A stretch of 6,675 bases of DNA, taken from contig JAFGQM010000015.1 of the NCBI GenBank assembly GCA_016935655.1, positions 1 to 6,675 of the forward strand, given 5' to 3'. A program made the translations under genes and the position numbers. Each line of letters begins with the position of its first letter. Position 1 is the stretch's first letter. Shown one piece after another: positions 1-6,247 of this stretch. Below the pieces are notes generated by a model. That model made no database searches and was not told where the DNA came from. It saw only the letters and a program-made list of their open reading frames with translations. Origin of the DNA: Candidatus Altarchaeota archaeon (lineage in GTDB: Archaea; Altiarchaeota; Altiarchaeia; JAFGQM01).

Positions 1-2
1 CA

Positions 3-641
3 AACCCTGCCGTCGGGCAGGAACCCCTGGTCGTCTCATTCACGGCATCTGCCTCTGGCGGGACGCCCCCCTACTCCTACTCGTGGGACTTCGACGATGG
101 AACAGCCTCGATACAGCAGAACCCGGCACACACGTATCCGGCGGGTAATTATACGGCCGTCTTGGTAATAACTGATGGTGATGGAGAGACCATTACAAAA
201 ACGGCCAGTATAGCAGTTTCTTCTGGCATCCCCCCGTCAGGTACTCTGCTTAGGGTTTCAGTCTCCCCGACCACTGCGCGTGTGGGCGACACGATAACCG
301 CAAGCGTTGAAGTGCAGAACATAGCCGATCTCTACAGCTATGAAGCGACCTTGAATTTCAATGATGCGATCCTGGACTTCTCTTCTATATCTGGCGGCAC
401 TTTCCTCGGTGGTATGTTCATACAGGGCATACCAGATGACGGCAAGATAAGGCAGGTAGCAGAGTTGTTGCTCCCCCCGGCAGACGGCAAAAGTGGCACA
501 GGGATTTTGTTCACGGCCAGATTCGTGGCCAGGGCCCAGGGCGCATCCCAGTTTACGCTCTCTTCGGTTAGGCTTGTGGGCTCCTCACTAAATGATATTA
601 CTGGTTTCAGCAATGTGGTGGGTACGGTTACAATAACCTAA
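3..641 (+). CDS. PKD-cohesin surface protein, C-terminal part (5' end outside window)
   Basis: The reading frame is already open at the left edge, and 212 residues are visible before the TAA. Residues about 5-73 form a PKD beta-sandwich domain, shown by the motif SWDFDDG near 27-33, then NPAHTYPAGNY and VITDGDG. Residues about 83-212 resemble a cohesin domain: a strand with VGDTITASVEVQNI, then YSYEATLNFNDAILDF, a GTGILFTARFVA strand and a closing VVGTVTIT. Cohesins bind dockerin modules; in archaea they occur in secreted or surface proteins not tied to cellulosomes. The protein ends exactly at the cohesin fold, with no C-terminal membrane anchor or sorting tail, so any signal peptide or anchor must be upstream. 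TTG at 162 is internal to the PKD domain and is not the true start. The ligand is unknown and no dockerin is visible in the window. PKD is a firm call; cohesin is a good fold-level match made by eye. Confidence 0.85.
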   Translation, partial: NPAVGQEPLVVSFTASASGGTPPYSYSWDFDDGTASIQQNPAHTYPAGNYTAVLVITDGDGETITKTASIAVSSGIPPSGTLLRVSVSPTTARVGDTITASVEVQNIADLYSYEATLNFNDAILDFSSISGGTFLGGMFIQGIPDDGKIRQVAELLLPPADGKSGTGILFTARFVARAQGASQFTLSSVRLVGSSLNDITGFSNVVGTVTIT

Positions 642-653
642 ACTAAGGTTAAG

Positions 654-658
654 TTTTT
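654..658 (+). terminator. Possible T-tract terminator after the PKD-cohesin gene
   Basis: A run of five T lies 13 bases after the stop codon, within an AT-rich stretch and ahead of the next promoter. Archaeal termination commonly uses short T-tracts without a hairpin. No stem-loop is seen, so the support is weak. Confidence 0.3.
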
Positions 659-670
659 AAATTCTTCGCC

Positions 671-678
671 TTATATAA
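671..678 (+). promoter_or_regulatory. Archaeal TATA box for the polyprenyl synthetase gene
   Basis: The sequence TTATATAA sits in the longest intergenic spacer of the window. Archaeal transcription normally starts about 25 bases beyond the box centre, which predicts a start near base 700 and a leader of about 40 bases before ATG 741. The purine-rich BRE expected just upstream is not obvious. Confidence 0.6.
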
Positions 679-740
679 CTTTGTAAAAACCGAGGAAGTA
701 ACAATTCCACGGATTCATAAAGTTGCAAACTCGTTCTGGG

Positions 741-1697
741 ATGTCTGCTGAGAAGATACTGGATGAGTATACCTCCTTGGTAGAGGCGGAATTGGAGAAG
801 TTCTTTGCGAGAAAGAAAGTCCTTGCTAGGGACTATGACGCCCGGATTGAGCAACTCTACGAGGACCTAAGAAACTATGTCCTGAGAAAGGGCAAGAGGC
901 TCATGTCCGCCAGCGTGCTCTTGACCTACGAGGGTTATACCGGCGAAATAGACGAGAAGGCTCTTACTGCATGTGTAGCCATTGAATTGTACAGGCATGG
1001 CATCCTCGTCCATGACGATCTTGTGGACGAGGACGTCGAAAGGCGCGGCGGCAAGACCTTCCAGAGGGTATATGATGAAAAAATAGCACTCTTTGCCGGT
1101 AATATCCTGAATGCTCTTGCATTTGAGGCCTTGTATGACCTGGACCCACAAGCCCTTAGTTCTCTGGTCAGGGACTACCTTTATGTCAATGAGTCCCAAG
1201 TCTTGGATTACCTGTTTGAGAAGGACGTCCCCCTGCTTTCAGAGTGGGAGTCCATGGCTTCCAAGCGCGCCCCTAGCGTTTTCAGAGCTACTCTCCTTAC
1301 GGGAGCGATTCTGGCAAAGGCGCCTGGGGGGGAGATCAAACTCTTGGAGGAGGCTGCCACACATATTGGCTTTGCCTTTGACATACAGGACGACCTGATA
1401 GGCCTTTACAATCAGGAGAACAATGATGTTGACCGGGAGAAAAAGCCTTTGCACATAGTTTATGCCTACCAGCTCATGGGAGACGGATTCGACACGATAT
1501 TCAAGAGCCGCGATGTCGGAGCGATAAAGGCGGCGGTCAGGGATTCCGGGGCCCTTGAAGCCACCAAGAGGGCCTCCAGGGAGCATGCGATAAAGGCGAT
1601 ATCCCTGATAGAAAGAACCTCCATGAACGACAAGACAAAGAAATTTTATTCAGATTTCATCAACTTCATAATCGAAAGTCTGGATTGGTACAAATGA
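741..1697 (+). CDS. Divergent polyprenyl synthetase (isoprenyl diphosphate synthase family)
   Basis: Family members condense isopentenyl diphosphate with an allylic diphosphate; in archaea they make the C15-C25 chains of ether lipids. Visible landmarks in this 318-residue product are the first aspartate-rich motif HDDLVDED (DDxxD at 92-96), RRGGKT at 101-106, a Q-x-x-D at 153-156, and the second aspartate motif FDIQDDLIG at 213-221, where the last Asp is Gly, as in some true family members. Several substrate-contact positions are unusual. GKRxRP reads GKRLMS at 51-56, the conserved His seven residues before DDxxD is Arg85 with His86 next to it, and the KT motif near 176 reads RA. The residue five before DDxxD is Gly87, and small residues there generally allow longer products. 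I chose ATG 741 over the in-frame TTG 723 because ATG is the stronger start and the protein begins naturally there. The family call is firm; product length and even activity are uncertain. Confidence 0.88.
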   Translation: MSAEKILDEYTSLVEAELEKFFARKKVLARDYDARIEQLYEDLRNYVLRKGKRLMSASVLLTYEGYTGEIDEKALTACVAIELYRHGILVHDDLVDEDVERRGGKTFQRVYDEKIALFAGNILNALAFEALYDLDPQALSSLVRDYLYVNESQVLDYLFEKDVPLLSEWESMASKRAPSVFRATLLTGAILAKAPGGEIKLLEEAATHIGFAFDIQDDLIGLYNQENNDVDREKKPLHIVYAYQLMGDGFDTIFKSRDVGAIKAAVRDSGALEATKRASREHAIKAISLIERTSMNDKTKKFYSDFINFIIESLDWYK

Positions 1698-1700
1698 GGG

Positions 1701-1707
1701 TTTAATG
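1701..1707 (+). promoter_or_regulatory. Weak TATA-like box for the five-Cys protein gene
   Basis: TTTAATG begins four bases after the synthetase stop codon, with its centre 34 bases before ATG 1738, so a transcript would have only a few leader bases. A T5 run at 1710-1714 follows and could end the upstream transcript instead. Read-through from the synthetase gene is an equally good explanation. Confidence 0.35.
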
Positions 1708-1737
1708 CCTTTTTGTTTGGGCTTTAGATAACTATAC

Positions 1738-2082
1738 ATGCCCAAAAGACCAGTGCGCATGGTTTGCAAGACATGTCGTTTGAGCAATTTTAATCCGGAT
1801 TGTAGGATATTGGATCCGACCCACTATGAGCCTACGAAATGTAGGTACTATCGATGCCCCATAGGTCGGGCGCAGGCTAAGACAGTGCACAAAGATTTTG
1901 TAGGGGGGAAGATTAAATTGCGGGTCCTCTCGATAGACGGCAAGAATGAAAAGGTCCTGCCGGTGGAAACATCAGATAAAACAGGCTTTATAATCCTAGG
2001 CGGCAAGAACCATGGGGAATTTGTAGCCGAGCATAAGGGCAAATACAAAAAGACAGGACAGCAAATCGACCTTGTAATATGA
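1738..2082 (+). CDS. Small cysteine-rich protein, putative zinc-binding, function unknown
   Basis: I do not recognise this 114-residue protein. Its N-terminal 44 residues carry five cysteines arranged C10-x2-C13-x8-C22-x12-C35-x4-C40, plus His29, set among arginines and lysines. This suggests a small metal-binding (zinc-ribbon-like) module, perhaps with nucleic-acid contacts. The remaining 70 residues have no cysteine, are rich in Lys and Gly, and alternate short hydrophobic stretches with turns (GGKIKLRVLSIDG, FIILGGKNHGEF), as expected of a small beta-rich domain. There is no signal peptide or membrane segment, so it should be cytosolic. The ATG has no Shine-Dalgarno sequence and lies 40 bases after the synthetase gene. 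An iron-sulfur site is also possible. That it is a real gene is likely from the regular cysteine pattern and tight packing; no role should be assigned. Confidence 0.75.
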   Translation: MPKRPVRMVCKTCRLSNFNPDCRILDPTHYEPTKCRYYRCPIGRAQAKTVHKDFVGGKIKLRVLSIDGKNEKVLPVETSDKTGFIILGGKNHGEFVAEHKGKYKKTGQQIDLVI

Positions 2083-2084
2083 TG

Positions 2085-2093
2085 TTTATAAAT
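2085..2093 (+). promoter_or_regulatory. Archaeal TATA box for the SdpI-like gene
   Basis: TTTATAAAT is a near-ideal archaeal TATA box, starting three bases after the preceding stop codon. The predicted transcription start near 2113 leaves a leader of about 12 bases before ATG 2126, and no Shine-Dalgarno motif is present. Confidence 0.65.
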
Positions 2094-2125
2094 CCATCCC
2101 CTTAATTATATGAGTTCCACAGACC

Positions 2126-2824
2126 ATGCTTAAGAAAGAGTTGGTTCCATTAGGGATAATCGCAGTGATGTTTGCCATAGGGTTTTACATCCTGCCCCAA
2201 TTGCCAAACGAGGTACCCGTGCATTTCACAGAAACCGGCTTACCCGACCTATTCGGTTCGAAACTCTGGGGCGCACTTTTAATCCCCCTGCTCTCTTTGA
2301 CCATCTACTTTTTCTTCATTCTGGTACCCAAGGTATTGATACACAACCAAAAGAAACTGGATTTCTACATCCACCACCTTGCAGGGCTTGAGACCGCATT
2401 CTTTCTTTTCATGTTCATCATCTACCTCAGTTTCCTCATCCTTATCATCGGTTATGCATTTGACATAGCATTGATAATAGCTCCCGCGTTATCAGTCTTT
2501 TTCTATTACTATGGCTACCTGCTCAAATTCGCGTACCCGGGCTTCTTTGTGGCCATAATGACCCCCTGGACTATCAGGGACTACCGCGTCTGGAGGAAGA
2601 CCCACCAGGTCGGCAGTAAGACCTTCCGGATTATGGCTTTTGTAACCTTCTTTGCATTTTTGGCCGGGGACTATTTTGTAGTGGTGTTCTTGACCCCAAT
2701 ATTCATAAACGTGGCCTTCCTAATACTCTACTCCCGATATCAATACCAAAAGGCAACTAAGGAAACTCCTGGACGGCATCGACACCAGCCCGTCCATAGA
2801 ACGAGCGGAAAAAGTAACTTTTAA
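2126..2824 (+). CDS. SdpI-family integral membrane protein (DUF1648 plus SdpI domains)
   Basis: The N-terminal helix (5-23) is followed by LPNEVPVHFTETGLPD at 26-41, the signature of DUF1648, in which a PxHF-x-x-x-G segment sits outside the first helix. Residues 138-167 carry PGFFVAIMTPWTIRDY followed by VWRKTH and G-x-K-x-F, matching the TPWTL...VW..TH..G signature of SdpI/YfhL proteins. I count about six membrane helices (5-23, 47-67, 88-109, 113-133, 169-187, 188-204) and a short basic, polar tail of about 25 residues. Bacillus SdpI is an immunity protein against the SdpC toxin and also a signalling receptor, but most family members, including archaeal ones, have no known role. No toxin-like gene can be recognised beside it. 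The 232-residue length is typical of the two-domain form. The family call is strong; the function is open. Confidence 0.87.
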   Translation: MLKKELVPLGIIAVMFAIGFYILPQLPNEVPVHFTETGLPDLFGSKLWGALLIPLLSLTIYFFFILVPKVLIHNQKKLDFYIHHLAGLETAFFLFMFIIYLSFLILIIGYAFDIALIIAPALSVFFYYYGYLLKFAYPGFFVAIMTPWTIRDYRVWRKTHQVGSKTFRIMAFVTFFAFLAGDYFVVVFLTPIFINVAFLILYSRYQYQKATKETPGRHRHQPVHRTSGKSNF

Positions 2825-2827
2825 TAG
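2818..2827 (+). promoter_or_regulatory. TATA box overlapping the SdpI-like stop codon
   Basis: CTTTTAATAG contains the TAA stop of the upstream gene. Its centre lies about 25 bases before ATG 2847, the usual TATA-to-start distance in archaea, so the Cys-repeat gene is probably transcribed without a leader. No ribosome-binding motif is present in the 22-base spacer, which agrees. Confidence 0.6.
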
Positions 2828-2846
2828 AGAGCCCCTTTATCTTTCC

Positions 2847-4607
2847 ATGAAGAAACTACTCCCACTGGCATTGCTGATACTTTTTGCAGTCAGCACATAC
2901 TCCCAAACAGATGACACTGTGCGGGTGGAAGGCGGGGCCCCAATACTAACCATTGTCGGGTTCGTCCTGATCTTAATCGGTGTGTTCCTGATATACAAGC
3001 TCTGGAAAACCGCCGGCGGTGCAGAGACCGAGTACGACAAACTCAACAAGAGGGTTAATCAACTCAAGGAGCTCATAGAGCGGACGAAATACGATTTCTT
3101 CAAAAGGAGGGTAGCGGAGGACAAGGCGGATAAGCTCATACGGGAATATGAGGAGGAGATAAAGCAAACAACCCGTAGGATCGAAGAGCTCAAGAGCAAG
3201 TTTGACATACATGATGCGCATCTTGGCAAGGCTACGAAACCAAGGAACCTTTTGATAGTTACATCCATACTGATTTTTATGTTGGCCGGCCTCCTGTTTT
3301 TGTCGCAGATTGCAACCATGTTCGAGGAATCCGGAGGGGGGTACGATCAGATAGACCAAAAACAGGGCGATTTAGACCCAATGCAGGCTATGCAGATCTG
3401 CCCCACAGCCGAAAGCCAGCGGGACATAGCTGGCTGTTTCTCTGAGGCTGCGAGGATGATGGCCAATGAGGACTTTGAGTATGCCCTACAGCTTTGCGCA
3501 CAGATAGAGGACTCTAGCTTTGCCAGCGAGTGCCTCCTTAGTGTGGCGGAGAATATTGACGATGGGGACGATATTCTAAGGATTTGCACGAGGGTAGAAG
3601 ATCCCCAAACAAGACAAAACTGTTGCAATCGATTCTTCTTTGGATCCAGCGGGATAAGGATGCAGTATGCGGACCAGGCAGTCCAGTGTTGCGGGAACCT
3701 GTCCGATGATGCGGACGCCCAGCAGAAGTATTGTGAGAACGTGGCGAGAGATCTATCGCGATCTAATCTGACAAAGGCCGCAGAAATCTGCGCGCTCGTC
3801 AAGGACGTCAACAGCAAGGATGATTGTTATCATACCCTCGCCAGGGAGCAGTCCAGCAGTGATGCTGAGGCGATGCAATTCGCTCTGGAACTTTGCGCTG
3901 GGATATCAGATACCGAGAGGAGGGACAACTGCTATGGGGATATATCACGGAATGCAAAGGGATCCAACCCCCCAGTAGCCCTTGAGGCGTGCAAGAGGAT
4001 AAGCAGCAAGGATAAGAAGGGCGATTGCAGCCCTGACAGCATGGGGCCCATATCAGTCGACCAAGCCATAGAGCTTTGTTTGGATATGGGCAACGAAAAT
4101 GAGAAGTCTAACTGTCTGAACAATATAGCTTACAGATACGAGCCGGAGGAAGCCATAGCGGCCTGCGATTACATGCCCGATCCGCAATCAGAGAACTGTT
4201 ACCAGGAGATTGCAAGAAGGGTGCAGAATAACGCCACTTTGGCTCTAAAGTTTTGTGGGAGGATAGACAATGAGTTAAAGGAGGATGAGTGTATCCGGGA
4301 GGTGGCGAGGAACTCCTACGGCCTGGAGTTCTCCGTGCTACTTGAGATATGCCGGAGGATAAGCCAGCCCCAAAAGGTCAATGATTGCGTGAATGAGGCA
4401 GTGTACAACCATCCGCAGGAGCTTTTGGAAGACGTGGATTCGGCCCTGGCTTTCTGCAAGAAAATGCCCTCTAATCAGAGGGACAACTGTTACTATAACA
4501 TCGCCCGCTCCATATATGGCCTTGACAAGGGCGAAGCTTCGGACGTATGCGACCTGATGAAGGACGAATGGAGGGTCAAGGAATGCAAGAGGGGGAACTT
4601 TAATTAG
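2847..4607 (+). CDS. Membrane-anchored protein with thirteen external two-cysteine helical repeats
   Basis: I do not recognise a named family. The 586-residue chain begins with a signal peptide or first helix (2-19), a membrane helix (31-53), a charged coiled coil (about 59-125, rich in Glu, Lys and Arg), and a second membrane helix (133-157). Basic residues flank the coiled coil (KLWK; KATKPR) and acidic ones follow the last helix, so the positive-inside rule puts the coiled coil in the cytosol and the C-terminal 425 residues outside. All 28 cysteines lie between 185 and 580. They form thirteen units of the type A-L-x-x-C-x-x-I-x(8)-C-Y-x-x-I-A-R, spaced about 29-35 residues, each predicted to be a helix pair joined by a disulfide. 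The layout suggests an external binding scaffold with a cytosolic signalling or oligomerising stalk, which is inference. The repeats resemble TPR or Sel1 solenoids in style only. Confidence 0.9.
   Translation: MKKLLPLALLILFAVSTYSQTDDTVRVEGGAPILTIVGFVLILIGVFLIYKLWKTAGGAETEYDKLNKRVNQLKELIERTKYDFFKRRVAEDKADKLIREYEEEIKQTTRRIEELKSKFDIHDAHLGKATKPRNLLIVTSILIFMLAGLLFLSQIATMFEESGGGYDQIDQKQGDLDPMQAMQICPTAESQRDIAGCFSEAARMMANEDFEYALQLCAQIEDSSFASECLLSVAENIDDGDDILRICTRVEDPQTRQNCCNRFFFGSSGIRMQYADQAVQCCGNLSDDADAQQKYCENVARDLSRSNLTKAAEICALVKDVNSKDDCYHTLAREQSSSDAEAMQFALELCAGISDTERRDNCYGDISRNAKGSNPPVALEACKRISSKDKKGDCSPDSMGPISVDQAIELCLDMGNENEKSNCLNNIAYRYEPEEAIAACDYMPDPQSENCYQEIARRVQNNATLALKFCGRIDNELKEDECIREVARNSYGLEFSVLLEICRRISQPQKVNDCVNEAVYNHPQELLEDVDSALAFCKKMPSNQRDNCYYNIARSIYGLDKGEASDVCDLMKDEWRVKECKRGNFN
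3387..4604 (+). repeat. Thirteen tandem C-x(10-13)-C repeats within the membrane protein
   Basis: The cysteine pairs, numbered in the protein, are 185/197, 217/229, 247/259, 282/296, 315/327, 350/362, 382/394, 411/423, 440/451, 470/482, 502/514, 537/548 and 568/580. The gap is eleven residues in ten units, ten in units 9 and 12, and thirteen in unit 4. The best-kept positions are Ala four before the first Cys, a hydrophobic residue three after it, Asp or Asn just before the second Cys, Tyr just after it, and I-A-R from four after it. Unit 7 has lost its second-helix consensus (SPDSMGP). The repeats have diverged at DNA level, which points to old duplications under structural constraint. Confidence 0.9.
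4598..4606 (+). promoter_or_regulatory. TATA box overlapping the Cys-repeat stop codon
   Basis: CTTTAATTA covers the last codons and part of the TAG stop of the Cys-repeat gene. Its centre is 30 bases before ATG 4632, predicting a leader of zero to about five bases. The in-frame TTG at 4611 would lie upstream of the predicted transcription start, which supports the ATG. Confidence 0.55.
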
Positions 4608-4631
4608 CATTTGCATAATCTCTTTTCCAAA

Positions 4632-5252
4632 ATGGATGAAAAGACCAGAGTACCTCCAGGGCAAAGGGTGACTGACAGATTCCCAGTTTTGCACGTGGGT
4701 GATGTCCCGAAGTTCGACCCTGGGATCTGGGACTTCAAGGTAGAAGGCGAGGTTGAGAAGCCCTTGAAGCTGTCTTACGATGAATTCAGGAAACTGGGGA
4801 AAACCAAGGACAAGAGCGACTTCCATTGTGTGACCGGGTTTTCCTTACTGGACAACGTCTGGGAGGGCGTGAGATTCAAGACAATCGCGAAACTTGCCAA
4901 GCCCACTAAAAAAGCGAAGTTTGCAACCATCTTCTGCGATGGCGGCTACACTACAAGTCTGCCTTTGGAAGACCTTATGGAAGATGACGTACTATTCGCA
5001 TGGGCGCGCAATGGCGAGGAGTTGACTCCCGAGCATGGCTATCCCCTAAGGCTTGTTGTGCCCAAGAAGTACGCCTACAAGAGCGCCAAATGGGCCAGAG
5101 GAGTCAGGTTCACTGAAGAGCAGGAGCTGGGCTACTGGGAAAAGAGAGGCTACAGCAACACCGCGGACCCATGGACTGAAGATAGATATTCTGGCCTTTC
5201 AGCTCACACTATGATACCGCGGATAGTCAGGCCGATAGCGAAGAGACTATGA
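4632..5252 (+). CDS. Sulfite-oxidase-like molybdopterin oxidoreductase, cytosolic
   Basis: This 206-residue protein is a single oxidoreductase molybdopterin-binding domain of the short archaeal/bacterial sulfite-oxidase-like family, to which Bacillus YuiH belongs. The opening PPGQ (8-11) and RFPVLHVGDVP (16-26) are the family's usual N-terminus. HCVTGFSLLDNVW (65-77) contains Cys66, the expected thiolate ligand of molybdenum; the usual Trp after TG is Phe here. GGYTTSLPLEDL, PEHGYPLRLVVP and KSAKWARGVRF follow in the normal order, as does a C-terminal WEKRGY-DPW segment. There is no Tat signal, heme domain or dimerisation domain, so it should act in the cytosol; its substrate and electron partner are unknown in the family. 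I prefer ATG 4632 to TTG 4611 because of the family N-terminus and the upstream TATA box. The stop overlaps the next start, linking it to the HEAT-repeat gene. Confidence 0.92.
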   Translation: MDEKTRVPPGQRVTDRFPVLHVGDVPKFDPGIWDFKVEGEVEKPLKLSYDEFRKLGKTKDKSDFHCVTGFSLLDNVWEGVRFKTIAKLAKPTKKAKFATIFCDGGYTTSLPLEDLMEDDVLFAWARNGEELTPEHGYPLRLVVPKKYAYKSAKWARGVRFTEEQELGYWEKRGYSNTADPWTEDRYSGLSAHTMIPRIVRPIAKRL

Positions 5253-6247
5253 GGACAAAACCCTATAAGCACGGTGAGACATATTCCGGAAGGCTATCTA
5301 AGGAAGACTATGGATTTATAGATGCGCGCATAGAGGCCGAAGATTATGACCGTCTCCTTAAATTTTTGATTGAAAACAAATCTGTGAAGGTGTGTGGTGC
5401 GGTATCAGAAGCTTTAGCGAATGCCTATTCAAAACACAAGGAATTTGTCTGGGAAACACTCCTTAAATTTTCAGATTTCAACAAGGGCAAAAAGACAACC
5501 AAGTTCAAGGAAGGACCGGGAGACCCTATACTGGTCAGGGGGGTGTACACATTCGGGCTTCTGGGCGACTATCACGAGCCCTGGGAAAATGTCTTGCCAT
5601 ATGCCAGGAAACAATTGGACGAGTCTTTTGACCCATGGAGCTGGGTGGTGAGAGAGCTTGGAGCCAACGGATTGATGAACCTCCTCTCAAACCATTTCAA
5701 CGACCATGAGTTTAAGGGGGGCGACCCCCTCTACGACGAGATGGCGAAATGGCGCGCAGACAAGTCAGTGAACATCAGGCGCGGGGCGGTCATGGGCATG
5801 TTCTTCTGCAAGCTCATTGACAAGCATGTCCCAGAGGTCTTGGATTTTATTGAGCCTTTGCTCCATGACCGAGAAAGGTATGTCCGCGTCAATCTGGGCC
5901 CCTTTTTGATCAGCATAATCGGTTTAAGGAACAAAGGGAAATATTCTGAACTTGTCTTCAAGAAACTCAGGGAATGGTCTAAAATCAAGGACGAGAACGT
6001 GCGCTGGAACGTGGCGATGAGTCTGAGCGCGAGCTTCGGGCGCGCCTATCCGGAAGAATCCTTAAACATTCTGGAGCCCCTTGCGCGCGACGAGAGGAAG
6101 TTCGTCTGGCGCGCAGTCGCCTCAGCGCTTAAGGAAATAGGGCGCAGGAACCCTGGGGAGGTCGTGCCTGTCTTGGGGAAGTGGAAGAAAGACCCCGGGC
6201 TTAAGGAATGCGCCGAGAGGGCTTTACACTACATCAGAAATATCTAA
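5249..6247 (+). CDS. HEAT-repeat protein, possibly AlkD-like
   Basis: The start codon overlaps the stop of the molybdoenzyme gene (ATGA), so translation is probably coupled. The 332-residue product is all-helical in character, without a signal peptide or membrane segment. At least four HEAT units are visible, about 171-205, 207-243, 248-280 and 281-314. Each has the pattern D-x-x-x-x-VR (or IRR, VRW, VWR) followed by a helix ending near a Pro-Glu and then a leucine-rich second helix, for example NPGEVVPVLGKW near the end. The N-terminal 160 residues are more divergent but also helical, with a Trp-rich segment (PWENV, DPWSWVVRELG at 111-138). AlkD-type DNA alkylation repair glycosylases are built this way and share the final VR...W..D style of repeat, but I cannot place their catalytic Trp and Asp residues here. 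A scaffold or chaperone role for the adjacent enzyme is equally possible. Confidence 0.82.
   Translation: MRTKPYKHGETYSGRLSKEDYGFIDARIEAEDYDRLLKFLIENKSVKVCGAVSEALANAYSKHKEFVWETLLKFSDFNKGKKTTKFKEGPGDPILVRGVYTFGLLGDYHEPWENVLPYARKQLDESFDPWSWVVRELGANGLMNLLSNHFNDHEFKGGDPLYDEMAKWRADKSVNIRRGAVMGMFFCKLIDKHVPEVLDFIEPLLHDRERYVRVNLGPFLISIIGLRNKGKYSELVFKKLREWSKIKDENVRWNVAMSLSASFGRAYPEESLNILEPLARDERKFVWRAVASALKEIGRRNPGEVVPVLGKWKKDPGLKECAERALHYIRNI

Noticed and set aside
6..21. Perfect 6-bp hairpin with a GTCG loop at the left edge
   Set aside because: It lies inside the PKD coding frame, well before the stop, and has no T-tract. Such short GC-rich stems are expected by chance.
723..740. TTG 723 as the synthetase start
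   Set aside because: It would add six residues (MQTRSG) without family resemblance. ATG 741 is a stronger codon, and neither has a clear Shine-Dalgarno sequence, so TTG cannot be fully excluded.
867..1586. Long open frames on the minus strand and in frame +1 inside the synthetase gene
   Set aside because: Their translations have no recognisable domain and odd composition, while the synthetase frame carries clear family motifs. They are shadows of it.
2110..2133. Seven-codon ORF starting at ATG 2110 and overlapping the SdpI-like start
   Set aside because: It begins at or before the predicted transcription start and has no ribosome-binding site, so it is probably not translated.
3347..3817. 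156-residue open frame antisense to the Cys-repeat region
   Set aside because: It is open because of the biased codons of the repeat gene. It is rich in Ser, Cys and Leu, with no domain and no promoter.
5715..5730. AGGGGG/CCCCCT stem with a GCGA (GNRA-type) loop
   Set aside because: It is fully within the HEAT-repeat frame, over Gly-Gly-Asp-Pro codons, with no matching promoter or nearby gene boundary, so coding constraint explains it.
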